A stretch of DNA of 64,000 nucleotides. It comes from Chaetomium olivaceum. Its lineage: Eukaryota; Ascomycota; Sordariomycetes; Sordariales; Chaetomiaceae. Where the stretch lies: positions 496,001 through 560,000 of the forward strand of contig JAYWVB010000007.1 of the NCBI GenBank assembly GCA_039881045.1, read 5' to 3'. The translations under genes were made by a program, and so were the position numbers. Shown piece by piece: positions 43,917 to 56,323 of the stretch (position 1 is its first letter; each line of letters begins with the position of its first letter). A model generated the notes under the pieces. It worked only from the letters and a program-made list of their open reading frames with translations. It was not told where the DNA came from and did not search any database.

Positions 43917-46081
43917 ATGCCGCTCTGCCAACGCTGCGCTCCTCTTACAGTCAACGAGCTAGTCGAGATTGACGTCCTCTTTCACACCGACATGGGCGCC
44001 CTGAAAGCAAGTGCCGAGCGAGGCTGCGAGTTCTGCTTACTGTGCTGGGACGCCGTGCACACCGCGCACGAACCCCGGGTGGCCAAGCTGGTTCGCGGCG
44101 AATCTGCCTGGACGGAGGGGGAGCCGTGGACTCCGACCGTCTGGCTCCGCGGCGTCAACTTTTTCGACCGCGGCGTGGCCGGGGCGAAGCTTGAGGTCAG
44201 CTGCGGAAAGCTCCTCGACGGAGGAGTCGGCGAGCCCCAACCGGAGTCGGAGCACAATCCAATGCCATCGGTACGAGGGAGTCTCGAGGTCTACGAGTAT
44301 GATCAGTGCCACACATCATACCTGGTGTTGCTTAACTTGAAAACTGACGTTCCTGTTGGGAAGACTTCCAGGCCGACCTTCCACATTTCGACTCCGCGGG
44401 CGCCGCAGCACCGCCGATTGCGACCCGGAGCTGTACGTCCCCTTGATTCGAGACTGGATGTCCAACTGCTGCACGCACCACCAACTTTGCGGGGGCGATA
44501 CCCCCCTTGATATGCCCACAAGGGTCATCGATGTCGGCAACCATGGCGCCCCGATTACGCCTGTGCGTCTGGTAACCACAAAAGGGCTGCGCGAGCCCTA
44601 CATAGCATTGTCGTACTGCTGGGGGGCCGACACCTCCGGTGTTCTCACTCTGAACGCCAGCACCCACGCGGCCCTGGCCCAGGGCGTACCGGAAACGCAG
44701 CTGGCCAAGACGCACAGGGAGGTCGTGTCTCTGGCTCGTGCGCTCGGCGTCCGCTACGTATGGGTGGATGCGCTGTGCATCATCCAGGGCGACCCCGACG
44801 ACTGGGAACGGGAATCCAAGGCCATGGCGGCAGTGTACGGCAACGCGACCCTGACCGTCATCGCGGGGCGGTCCGCGGCGACAAAGGACGGCTTCATTGC
44901 CAACGACTCTTTCAGCGCGCAGCGCCGGCCGAGCCCTTGCGTGCTGCCGGTGGATGGCTCGATCGATGCCGGTGTGCTGGTTGTTGGGGCCAGCCGCTCC
45001 TTTGACTACGGGCCCGTGTCCGGGCGGGGATGGTGTTTCCAAGAGAAGATGCTTTCTCGGCGGGCTGTGGTATTTGCAGAGCAGCAGCTTGGCTTTTACT
45101 GTGCGGTGCAGGGAGTGTGGGAGAACGGCCTGGCCAAGCCAAACCTCTGGCGTCCTCGGTTCCTCCAGCGGCTGGGGCCGTCGACGGCTACCACCAGCAG
45201 AACCGCGAAGCGGCCTGCCCACCTTAGTGCCCAGGATGAGGTGCTCAGGGATTGGTATGGACTCCTAACGCAATTCTCCGTGTGCCAATTGTCCAACCCG
45301 AACGACGTCTTCGCGGCCATCATCGCCGTCGCGCAGCAGGCATCCCGCCTTCTCAACTCGCGATATCTCGCCGGGATATGGGAATGCGATCTCGTGCGCG
45401 GCTTGCTCTGGAGACCGGCCCATCATTTCAGAACCGAAGTTGCCATGAGAGCACCGACCACGCGCCCCAAGCCGTCCAAGTTCACCAAGGGAACGGGCCC
45501 CGTCATCCGCTCACCTTCGTGGTCGTGGGCCGCGGTAGAAGGGCCTGTAGCGTTACCTTTGGGGTCGATCGGGTTTACCCCGGGCTTGGTTGCAAAGCAG
45601 CGCGACCCGGCGTATCCAAAGATCCGCCCAAAACATTCGAATCCCGTAAGGTGGTCTGTCGATGATAAGTGTGGTATTGACGCCCTGCATATGCCGGCAT
45701 GTGAGCTGCAGCTAGTAGGTCATGTAGCCAAGGTCCGGGTACTTGCGGAGCCGGTAGGCGGCTATCTTGACTCGAGAATGGCCCACAAAAATATCAAGCG
45801 GCCGGGGGGCAGTGGCAAACGGGGTGCTGCTGGCTGAGCCGAGCCCAAGTGGTGTTACGGTAGGGGGTGAACCCTGGGATCAGGTTGTTGGTTTGGCGTT
45901 CTTCGATGTTAAGGAGGAGAGAAATGGGGTTGACTACGCCTGGTGTCTCCCAGTTGTGCCGGACTTCGGACTTATGTTAGAGAGGCAACCAGATGGTAGG
46001 TTTAGCCGTCTAGGCTTTGTTTACATCCAGAAGATGAACTGGTTTCTTGAGCAGGTGGAAGGGGAGGTCTGTTTATGTTAG
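43917..46081 (+). pseudogene. HET-domain (heterokaryon incompatibility) protein, two frameshifts
   Basis: The N-terminus MPLCQRCAPLTVNELVEIDV has the Cys-rich start common in HET proteins (CEFCLLCWDAV). The HET domain is in the next frame after about 44390: PYIALSYCWG, then YVWVDALCIIQGDPDDWERE and GRGWCFQEKMLSRRAVVF, its three hallmark blocks. A long C-terminal region follows (WSWAAVEGPVALPLGSIGF). Near 45790-45810 (A5 and G6 runs) coding moves to a third frame, which carries the usual HET ending (LPVVPDFGLMLERQPDGRFS, RLGFVYIQ) and stops at 46081. HET proteins trigger cell death after fusion of incompatible strains. Whether the breaks are real or consensus errors is unresolved; the second sits in homopolymers. 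Confidence 0.82.
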
Positions 46082-47285
46082 ACTATGCATAGGCTAGTAG
46101 GAAATGCTGGTTCCTTAGACAATCAATATGATAGAAGCCTTGTAGGAGCTGTCTATACTCCTTATTGTCTTCGCCGAGCGGGAGAGGACTGGTCCGAGAC
46201 CGTACGGCTACTCGCCGATCTCGCGCTCCATCCGGTATAAGTGCGAGTACCTTTTCTTGTTACTTAAATAGGACACTTTGTGTTACGTAGGAGTTTAATT
46301 CAGTAGCGCCTTTAACGCTATCTACCGGCTCAATGGGGCATAATATTGAATCTCACAAATGCCATATGTCGGTCCCGACAGCTCAGACAATTTGCAACAA
46401 CTCTGCCGTCGTCAAACGCATCCAGGGTCGAGGCAGAAAAAGTAAAATAGGAGTTGGTGGCGACGAGGTGGTACGCTGTTGTTTCGGCGGGGCTTAAGAG
46501 GGACGAGAAGGCGGAGGCTGAGTGGGGTGCGCTTGTTGGGTTGCTTTATCGATGATTGGGGGACGGGTGTGATGGGTGTGTTCACGGCTTGGGGGTAATT
46601 TTGTCTCAGTATTCTGCCCGGGTTGTTGTTGCTAGTAGACGAGCTGGGTGTGCAGCCCTGACGCATGTCATGAGAATCTGTCTCGGCCCTTCTTTAGGTT
46701 GTTTTGGTTTTCCCTTTTCTAGATGTAGAACTATTGAGGGTGCTTGTACCTATCCTAACGCCAGGTGTAATGAAATAGCAGACGAGTGTTCTTAACTTGG
46801 ATATGATTTTAACTTGCCATTCTTCGTCGTTCAAGGTTTTGGCCCCCATGACGATGGTTGCTAATGGGGCACGTCCGCCATGTTTCAGCACATTGTCAAT
46901 TGTGGGTCGCGGCCACAAAACTTCCTCCGCCTGGGCGGATGCTTAGCATCGTTTGGGGCCGTCTTGTTTACGATTTACCCGCGCGCGGCCATGGTTTGTC
47001 AGGCACGTCAGTTTGGTATTCGTCGGTCATGCACAATGATCCGCCGGCCAAGTACCTTGGCCTGCCGCTTTCGTGATACTTCGGGTCTCTGCAAGTGTCG
47101 ATCAGCGGGACTTCTAATATACACTCGACATGTGTTCTTGGGTCCGGCGCGGTGCGCCGAAACGTGTATGGTTAAGATCAGAGGCTACATTTCAACTTGT
47201 GGTGGTTTTGTATTTGGAACTCTGCCTTTAGGATGCAAAACTTACACTTTACTCTAGTCAACACAAAATCAAAATACCAAACATC
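46082..47285. other. Intergenic region
   Basis: 1.2 kb without a supported gene or repeat; right end is the promoter of the second SET gene. Confidence 0.4.
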
Positions 47286-48783
47286 ATGGCTCAAAATTCC
47301 AAGCACCAACGGGCTCTCAGGCTTGTGGCTCTGCTACCATACTTGGTCCAGGCCGTCATGAGCGATGGTTCTCTTCATAGATTTGCCTCAGTCCCGCTTA
47401 CACTAAAGCCCGCCGCTCTTGACGTGGCGTGTCCCTTGCCAGTAGACGACAATGCTGTGCAGAGCTCACCATGGACACACCCACCGGAATGCGAGCACAC
47501 AACCGACGGGAGCGTAAAGTACTGCACTTACACCAACGCTAACCACGGCCCCCGCGGATGGAGCATCATCACCCCCGGAGAACGCGGCAAATAGCGCCTC
47601 GTTCCTCACCCAGCAGCTGAATGTATCAAGCTCGCGGGATCCGCCGTACAAGATGGTCGACATCCCTGGCAAGGGCAAGGGTCTCGTTGCGACCAGGCTG
47701 ATAAAACGATACGAGGAAATCCTCGTCGAACACGCGCCCATGCTGGTCGACATCGCGTTCACGGTCAAAGTTCAGGCCACTCGGGGCTACCGCCTCTTGC
47801 ACGCGGCCGTTGACCGGTTGTCGGATCCAATCAGTGTCCGGGAACTGGGCAAGAGCAACGGGCTTGCGAAGGACGAGGTGGAGAATATCTTGAGAACCAA
47901 CGCTTTCAACACGCCTGTGGATGGGGTACCGCACATTGCGCTGTACCCGACTGTTTCGGTAGGACTCTTAAAGTTTCGGCCACTACCTTAACAAAGCGGG
48001 GAACTGACCTGTCGGTAGAGAATCAACCACGCTTGTAACCCAAAGTGAGTTTATGACATTCAGCACAACCGTGTTTGCCTTGCCCGTGAGCAGGTGGTTC
48101 TGACACATTACCAGCGCAAACACGCGGCCCATGCCCGAAACCCTCCAGATCAGCATCATCGCTTCAAAAGACATTGCCGCCGGCGAAGAAATCACCCACA
48201 GCTGTAAGCCATCTTCCCCTTCTCTTGACCCCAAACCGTGACCCCCCAGAACAACCCCTCAACCCCTTCTCCCACCGAACAACAACCCTCAACGCCCCCT
48301 CCATCAAACAGTCATACACCCACTACTGCGGATTCTCCCACTAACCCCACCAACAGACCTCCCCCTCGGCCTTCCCCACTCCGAACGCACTCTCAAACTG
48401 CGGCGGCAATGGGGCTTCGCCTGCGCCTGTGCGCTCTGCACCTCGCCCGCCGCCAGCATCGCCGCCTCGGACGCGCGCCGGCTCGAAGTCTCACGCCTCC
48501 GCGACGAAGCCGTCAAGGCCTTCCAAGCGGGCAAGCCCTACGCAGCGCTGCGCATCACGCGGCAGGTGGCGGGGCTGGTGGAGGAGGCGCCGGACGGGGA
48601 GTTGCGGCCGATGCGGGGGAGCAGTATGAGAATATGGCGAGGGTGTATTTTGTGCTGGGGGAGAGGGCGGATGCGGAGCGGTGGGGGCGGAGGGCGTTGG
48701 AGGTGCTGGATGGGGTGGTCAGGGCCGGGGAGTTGGAGGGGATGTGGAGAAGGTTTGAGGAGGAGGAGGGGGGGCGGTATTAG
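47286..48783 (+). CDS. Second SET-domain protein, with a possible signal sequence (frameshifted)
   Basis: Exons 47286-47958, 48019-48044 (26 nt), 48115-48203 and 48357-48783. The N-terminus has a hydrophobic stretch (LRLVALLPYLVQAV), then CEHTTDGSVKYCTYTNANHG. The SET core begins MVDIPGKGKGLVATRLIKRY. The small exon joins to give RINHACNPNANTRPMPETLQ, the NHXC...PNA motif, then IAAGEEITHSYLPL and WGFACACALC (post-SET cysteines). The C-terminal helices carry YFVLGERADAERWGRRALEV. Two single-base frame changes coincide with runs: C5 at 47572-47576 and G5 at 48615-48619. It is probably a functional gene with consensus indels. Predicted protein-lysine methyltransferase-like, distinct from the gene at 15779. 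Confidence 0.72.
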
Positions 48784-51447
48784 GTGTCTTCTGGGTAGGT
48801 ATTGGAAAGGAAGGGAGATTGAGGAGGGGGGTTAGTTTGAGAATGAGTTGGAGTTAAGTTGGGTTGCGGTGAGAAGGGAGCTTGGGTAGACTGGGAGTTG
48901 ATGTTGGGAATGTTAGTATCTGCGTGTTCTGGGACGGGTTTGAGGGCGAACAGATGCTGGCGTGAAAGATTGTTGGGTTGGTATTAAACATGACTGGGTT
49001 GTAGTGCGCCGAGTCAAGGTAGGTACGTACAGATCTGGTCGACTGTTGTCCAAACTGCAAATCCTCATCAAGCTCATTTCTTTCAACCCCTAACAATTTC
49101 CCAAGTTCTTGCTCGCCCCTATTACCAGCATGCCATCTTCAACACATGCAAAAGCTAAACAGACACAATGCTCCGACGCATTGGTGTACTAACCGCTACG
49201 AGACGTATCCCCGGATATGCCAAGTGGCTCGAGTCTAGGCCCATCACGCGACAAGGCTCGGACTTGAGATGCGACCCCGTGGAGTAGGATTCTCGGCAGC
49301 AACCGCCAATGAAGGATTTGTGGCTTTCAGAATGCTACGGCAAGGGTTGCGGGAGAGAAATAACCTAGCAGGTATTCGAGGTACATACCTCGACGTCGAC
49401 GTGCATAGCACGTCACGGTGGGCGTTCAAGTTGAGGGTCGACTTCGTCCACCGAATGGTTGGCCAGTCGAAAATGATTCCGCCAGCCTTATTGTGATGAT
49501 AGCGTGCTGATATCCCTCCCTGAATCTACTGTATCTTGAGCCTCTGGCAGATGCAACTGGAATCGTGGCTGTAAGTGTGGTTGCGCAATGTTGTTTCGTC
49601 GATTGTCAAGGCGGGGTGAGGTCCAGAATGTCGCACGACCTCGGTTGATTCACTATGCCTGCCTGCTGCCGCCGTGGCGCTCGAGGATTAATTAAACGGT
49701 GACCATAAAACCAGAAAGCGCCTTCAGCTTGAGCTGCTTGTTAAACACTGTTGCATTGGAATCCTTCTGGTGCGGGGTTGATCCTTCGCGCAACGGCCCC
49801 GCTAAACCCCAACATTTGTAACAGTTCATGTGGGGTGAGAGACGCCCAATGGAATTGGTGTTGGAGGAAGAATTTGATGCCAAATGGAAATCCAGCGGAC
49901 ATGTGACCTGAATTAGAAAGGATTTCATTCGCTATTCCCCTTGGCAATGTCTGATTTCTTCACCGAAGCCATTTTGATGCTTGGATTCGCAAACCAAGAA
50001 AGACGGGTTTTGGAGAGTATGGAGTACTGCGGAGAAAAGCTGGGAGGAAGTTGGAGAAATGTCTGGGGAGCTGGGGTCGAAAACCTGAGCGAGATGGAAG
50101 CGGGCACTGTATCGACACCGCGCAATGCCGCAATAATTCTGTCGAATGCAACTCACCTGCACACATGCAAGCTGCCTTCTTAGGGAACACAGAGGTTGAG
50201 CTCTTTCCAAGCATTCCCGATTTTTTTTTTATTTTTTTTTTATTTTTTTTTTTTTTTTTCAATCTTTATATACGTTGAAGAGTCCAACTTCACGTTCATA
50301 ATTTTCCGCCTCCCACTGGTGTGAATCTCACCAGGGCCCGGCAGTCGCTCGGTAGTGGCGTGTTTTGCGTTTGCATCGGACCGATATCTCCACAAAAGCT
50401 ACGAATAAGTTCCACCCTCACCAAGAACGACCAAGACGCTAGGCCGTCCTTAAAGCCTTTTTCGACGTCAGCCAAGTGACAACCAAGAGACGACCAAGAG
50501 ACAACCAAGAGACGACCAAGAGACCGCCAAGTGTTCGGCACCGAATGCCAAGGACCGGCGGCAACGGTTGCCGTGACGGGTGTTGAAGGTGACTGCAGAG
50601 TGTTTGGCGTTCAGTTTGGAAGGCACTGTTGTTCAACTCACTATAATGGCTCGACCGGGCGTCGGGAGGTAGAAGAAGTCCAGACCAGCCGAAAAGTTAA
50701 AAGGATCAAAAAGGCCTGCGATCGACAGGTCTGACCCATATCCTCGGGTTTTACATGGACACCAAAATCGGAGGCCAACTCCACAACGAATCGCCGTTTG
50801 CGACGACCACGCGAGCACGTACCCGCAACCGCCCGCCCGTTTCCAGCGAACGAGGAGCAGGGTAACGTTGTAGTGGAGGATTCTGACCTCCAGCCTCTTG
50901 CAGGGTGTCGTGCACCTCGGACTGCACCTCTGACTCGATACCCGGCGGTTGAACACTCCCCGCCGCCGGACGGCACGGATCCCTGGATGGCTCCTCGGCG
51001 CATCTGGCGGCCAGCCAACCTTGGTTCAACCCCCCGTACTGGGAGGACCCTGGATTGATGCTACTGCCACTCCCCAGCTTGGCAGGCCTGTCAATCCCTT
51101 TTTGCCTCTTGCGGGGAGCTCGGTGGACCAATTTCGCAACGGGCCAAGCTCAGCCAAGGGGGACATCACTAAGAGTGCTCACTCATCGTGCGCCAGGTTG
51201 ACAGTTGATGCGACGGCCTGCGGCGGCCACATGCTGCAGGGTTACACGGCGTGGCATGCGGTGCCCAAGAAGGCTTCTTAACCCGGGCTGGCCCAGCGTT
51301 ATTGGTGTCTGATTTCACCTCGCTCCTCCTCCCTCGGATGAGCCCAGTCTCTGGTGAACCCATTTGAGTGAGAAGCTCAGCATTACCCGCGCCGTCGTGG
51401 TTTGCCTGTCACCTTGAAGAACAGGAACACCCTCCCCACTCGAAGCC
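48784..51447. other. Non-coding stretch with a poly-T tract and an 11-bp repeat
   Basis: No gene could be supported over 2.7 kb. A short open frame starting at 49168 (MLRRIGVLTATRRIPG...) and one on minus near 49973 (MASVKKSDIAKGNSE) are too short to call. 50220-50262 is nearly pure T, and 50472-50531 is a tandem repeat. Confidence 0.4.
50472..50531. repeat. 11-bp tandem repeat
   Basis: Five and a half head-to-tail copies of CCAAGAGACRA, first and last diverged (CCAAGTG). Confidence 0.85.
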
Positions 51448-53603
51448 ATGGCCGACAGCGGGAGCTCGGACAGCATCCGGGCGGGCAATGAAGCGTACGG
51501 ACCCCCACCGGAACCCCAAAAGATTCCACAGCTAACACCAGCTTGTAGCAACCCCAAGGGTGTCGCCGGAGCCCCTCTCGAGAAAGGCGTCTCTCACACA
51601 GAACATGTTGACCTCAACCGAAACCTCGAAGCCAAGTGAGCCAACCCAGCCAGCGAAGTATTTGAATTGCCAAACTCACACATCACGTCCCTATCCAGAA
51701 TCAAGAACCCCTTGGACGGCATCCCGCGCGATGAGCTGATGAACCGGGTGGAGGCCTTCGCTCAAGAAAAGGGCCTGACCGAGCACATTGCTCTGCTTCG
51801 CCAGGGCGCCCTCGTAGCCCAGGACCCCAACAACTACGAAGACATTGACGGCCCCGAGGCTCTAGACGACGAAACAAAGGCGGCCCTCGTCAAGGAGGTC
51901 GAACACAAGTGGCACCTTCCGCCAAAGCTCTTCCTCACCATCATCACCTGCTCCATCGGCGCCGCAGTCCAGGGATGGGACCAGACAGGCACCAACGGCG
52001 CCAACATCTTCTTCCCTGCTTTCTACGACCTCGACCCCGACACAACGCGCGGCACTTTGCTAATCGGTCTCCTGAACGCCGGCCCATACATCGGTAGCGC
52101 TTTCATCGGCTGTTGGTTGTCTGACCCCGTCAACAACCTCTGGGGCCGTCGCGGTGTCATTTTCTTCTCGGCTCATTTCTGCATCTGGCCTGTCATCGGT
52201 TCCGCGTTCTGCCAAACATGGCCACAGCAGCTGGCCTGCAGGCTTCTCATGGGGATTGGCATGGGTATCAAGGCGTCGACCGTGCCCATCTACGCCGCCG
52301 AGAACTCGCCCGCTGCTATTCGTGGTGCCCTCGTCATGTCTTGGCGTGAGTTTTGATTTTAGTCTGGGGTTGAAGGACATTTGCTAACAAGCTGCAGAGA
52401 TGTGGACCGCTTTCGGTATCTTCCTTGGAACGGCCTTCAACCTCGCCGTCTGGAACGCGGGACATAACCTCAACTGGAGGTTGATGCTGGGTGAGTGTTT
52501 CCGATCCGCTACCATCATCATTTGCGTTCTGTAATTCTGACTTTCGCCACAACAGGCGCCCCCTTCCTCCCCGCCGTCCCGCTGCTCATCCTCATCTACA
52601 TGTGCCCCGAGTCGCCTCGCTGGTACATGAAGAAGAACCGGTACGCCGAGGCCTGGGTGTCCATGGCCAAGCTGCGCAACCACCCGATCCAAGTGGCGCG
52701 CGACATCTTCTACATCCACTCGCAGCTCGAGCTCGAGATCCAGCTCCTGCGCGACAGCAGCTACGGCCAGCGCTTCGTCGAGCTCTTCACCGTCCCGCGC
52801 GTGCGCCGTGCCACCCTCGCCGCCTTCACCGTCATGATCGCCCAGCAGATGTGCGGCATCAACATCATCGCCTTCTACTCCACCACCGTCTTCAAGGAGA
52901 ACGGCTCCGACGACTTCCAGGCCCTCCTCGCCTCCTTCGGCTTCGGCCTCGTCAACTGGCTCTTCTCCTTCCCCGCCTTCTGGACCATCGACACCTTCGG
53001 CCGCCGCCCCTGCTGCTCTTCACCTTCCCCCAAATGGTCTGGACCCTGCTCGCCGCCGGCCTGTGCACCCTCATGCCGCTGTCCACCGCGCGCACCGCGC
53101 TGGTCGCGCTGTTTGTGTATCTGTTCGCCGTCTTCTACTCCCCCGGCGAGGGGCCCGTCCCCTTCACCTACTCGGCCGAGGTCTTCCCGCTGTCCCACCG
53201 CGAAATCGGCATGGGGTTTGCCGTCGCCACGTGTCTGTTCTGGGCGGCCGTGCTGGGCATGACCTTCCCCTTCTTGCTCAAGGAGGCTAGCGTGGTGGGC
53301 GCGTTTGGCGTGTATGCCGGGTTTAATTTGGTCGCGCTGGTGATGATTTTCTTTTGGGTGCCTGAGACAAAGCAGCGCACGCTCGAGGAGCTGGATTATG
53401 TGTTTGCTGTGCCGACGCGCAGGTTCGGGGCATATCAGCTGACGGAGGCGCTGCCGTGGTTTGTGAAGCGGTGGGTGTTTTGGCAGAGGAAGGCGGAGTT
53501 GAGGCCGCTGTACCAGTTTGATCAGCAAAAGAAGCGGGTTGTTAGTGGGAAGGAGGAGAAGGTGGTGGTGGATGATGGGTCGGATAAGAAGGTTGAGCAG
53601 TGA
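51448..53603 (+). CDS. MFS sugar transporter (myo-inositol/hexose-like), one-base frameshift
   Basis: Exons 51448-51635, 51699-52345, 52398-52500 and 52556-53603 all splice in phase. After a cytosolic N-terminus (NPLDGIPRDELMNRVEAF, GALVAQDPNNYEDIDGPEAL) the 12-helix core shows GWDQTGTNGANIFFP, the loop motif WGRRGVIFF, the sugar-transporter CPESPRWYM, QQMCGINIIAFYST and VPETKQRTLEELD. The cytosolic tail is basic. At 53007-53010 a C4 run should be C5 to read GRRPLLLFTFPQMVW; as given, the frame is lost and resumes one base later. Because the other ~640 codons are clean, a consensus error is likely. Substrate is probably a hexose or inositol, exact specificity unknown. Confidence 0.85.
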
Positions 53604-54346
53604 TGTGCTTTTTGGGGGGTGTGGGGGGTGGTGGTAATTGAGGGAGAGAGTTGGGTTGGCGGTTTGCCAGGTCGGCTGTGACTGGTGGCTAGCAATAGTG
53701 TTGAGATTCAGGTTTCTTTCTTTCGTTCATGCCCACAGACCCCAGGCGTAGGTGGTTTGGGAATATGAGGAATAATTAAATTGACAATGTCGTTCTTCAT
53801 GTCCGGCTCCGAGGTGCTTGTGAAACGGGTTATGGAGTGTGGGGTGTTGATGATCGTCATATGAGGTTGGACGGGGCGGTGTCTCACCTGATTGAAGTCT
53901 AGTGATAGGTAAAACCGGGCTCTTGTTTGTTTCAGGTTGTTGACTGGCCTTGGCTGCTCTCTTTCCTCAGCCGCCCTCGTCTCCGATATACTAAGCCTTG
54001 GATCTGGAGAAATGGGCTTCCTGGTCCACCTCTCCCCCGGTCTATAGACTTTTGTTGCTGGCACGGGGGTTACATACATACCTACCTTAGGTTATGTGTG
54101 TGGCGCAATGCGCAATGCGCGGTAGTGAAGGTAGGGAGGCTTCCAGGACTCTGCTTTGTACGAGAGAAAAAGAGAGATAAAGTAAGGAGGGATGGGCTCT
54201 TTCGTTTCTTATTTGTTCAACTTCTTCTTTTATTTTGGCTGCTTTGTTTGTTTCCTCACATTCAGGGGTGAAGGAGTGGTCGGCGACCACCACTGAGGGG
54301 GTACTTGACAGGTGGAACTGATGAACGACAAATGCTCTTCTGTGGC
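53604..54346. other. Intergenic region left of element copy B
   Basis: Nothing recognised between the transporter gene and the MITE-like element. Confidence 0.35.
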
Positions 54347-54826
54347 TACCATAGAGGGAAAATCAGTTTGGTGCCATGGCATGCGGGGCCCAGGATGCTA
54401 TGCCACACCAAGATGCTATGCCATGTCAAGATGCTATGCCACCCTCCCCCCGCCAAATGGAAGATCGTAGCTTCCAGCTCAGGACAACCATATATCCTCT
54501 CACAAAGAAGGAGCATCAGTCATAAATAGTTTAGTCAAGTCAGTAGTTCAACTGATCCTTTTTCCCCTTTTCGCGCGTGCCCTCTGTTCGATTCGTGATT
54601 GTGCCCATTTCTTTCATTCCGCAATTCGATGTGCAAGTCCTTGGTATTTACCTGCAATTGATCCAGAGCCGCAACAGGGCTTCAGAGGCCTCGCCAGGTG
54701 GTACCAAATCTTTTGGAAAAGTGGGCCAGGTTGGCATAGCATCTTGCAGCGAGTGGCATATCTTTTGGGGCATGCCTTTCCAGGCCTGGCATGCTATGCC
54801 ACCCCCTACAGAACCCCGCTGTGGTA
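54347..54826 (-). mobile_element. Non-autonomous DNA element (MITE-like), copy B
   Basis: On plus it begins TACCATAGAGGGAAAATCAG and ends with the complement of TACCACAGCGGGGTTCTG, so it is inverted relative to copy A (28573-29093) and about 40 bp shorter. Shared features are the TA-bounded terminal repeats, subterminal TGCTATGCCA/TGGCATAGCA repeats and the central block around TTCGATTCGTGATTGTG. It lacks coding capacity. Confidence 0.75.
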
Positions 54827-56323
54827 CCTAAGTAAGGTAGGTATGGGAAAGGTCGGGGAGCGGACCCACGGGCCCGGCCCTTTTCAGAGTTAGGCCCAGG
54901 AGAAACTCGTCACATCAAGTTACCTAAGTACAAGGGCTTTAAAATACAAAACTATCCTAATGATATTCATAAAAGTCAAATGGGCTGTAAAATGCGTACT
55001 CAAATTCAGAAATTCTATACTATTATTATCTGAGCACCGAGAAATAGACATGGCACCCGCCAAACAGCCGATTTCGTCGATGACGGTGACCCACCCCTGC
55101 ATCATCGGGTTGTCGTTGGTCTCCTTGAACATCTGATTGAAGACTCCAAGAGCCACATCATTCAGTACATTACCACCGACGAAAGTGTACGAGGGGCCCA
55201 TCCAGCTGCACATTTTAAGAGAGGACCCACCACACCCGCATTGCAGAACGGCTCGCGATCAATTGGGTCGTTTTGGCCGTCTCTCTTCTTTCTTCCAGTG
55301 TCCTGCATACCGGTACACTGGTACTCGGCCAACCACTGCTCCCCTACGATGCATGTATGCTTATGTATCCTGCAGCTCTGCGGGGCTCCATTCATTAGCG
55401 CTTTCACCCGTCGCCAGACTGTTAGGCCCAGAAAGGCCTCAAATCGAGGCATGGACGATGGACCAAGAGTTGGTTGGCCCCGTTCACCGTTCGCCAATCC
55501 TCCCTCCCGTCAGTGGCGGTTTCGAACCCACGGGGCAACTCTCTTTTCCGTTCTGACCACCCGTGGCCGTTCATTCGCCACAGTCTGTTCTCCGTCTCCA
55601 CGCTAGTTTCGTGACTTGGACCTTCGCCGCCAGGCCCGATGGTCGGGTTCTCTAACTGGTTGCTCGGAGCCTTGCTGTGCAAGCTCTGCAGAGATCCGTC
55701 GACACTAGTATCAGCGAAGAGAGGAAATCCGCCCCGGTGGTACCGGACCTGCCGAATGGCTTGACTGTGGAATCACATCGTCTTCTCCCGCCTATTGGAC
55801 ATGCAAGAGGAGGCGCTTGTCAGAGCTGCCCACAATCAGATCGTCTCCACCGGGGTAGATACATGTATCGAATGAGCTGATGCAACGCGGTTCAGGGGCG
55901 GTGTGCAAAGCGAGATGGCATCGCAAGGGAAAAGCACGAGGGCGAGACAGCCGCCAAGACCGACACTGACACTGCCGCTGGGTTTCCCACCAAAACGGCC
56001 ACTGGGAAGGCTCCCAAAACGGGAAGTGAGTGCTCGGACAGCCTTGCCACCTCTACCACTGAGAGTCCCGAGGTGATCACCACTGCGGTGGTGGGCTACC
56101 GAGACCGGGTCCATTATTCAAGGGCACCTTTTCTGTAATCAACGGAGCTTGTTGGCGAAGTCAGTGTTATATTCAACCCATGGAATGTCCAGGATGTACG
56201 TATCAAGATAATGTTGACCAAACCACGAAGTTGAAATAAGTATGTGTGTGTCTGTCTCAACAATAGCACTACATATATCTCCACCCAGCCAATGAGCTCT
56301 TCATATCTTGACTTCCAGTCTCA
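54827..56323. other. Intergenic region
   Basis: 1.5 kb without a supported gene. Open frames on both strands around 55140-55680 overlap each other and show no domain or codon bias. Confidence 0.35.

Noticed and set aside
49168..49500. Short plus-strand frames (MLRRIGVLTATRR... and a following frame)
   Set aside because: Too short, different frames, no splice signals joining them convincingly.
55137..55680. Overlapping open frames on both strands
   Set aside because: All frames open together, indicating low stop density and not a gene.
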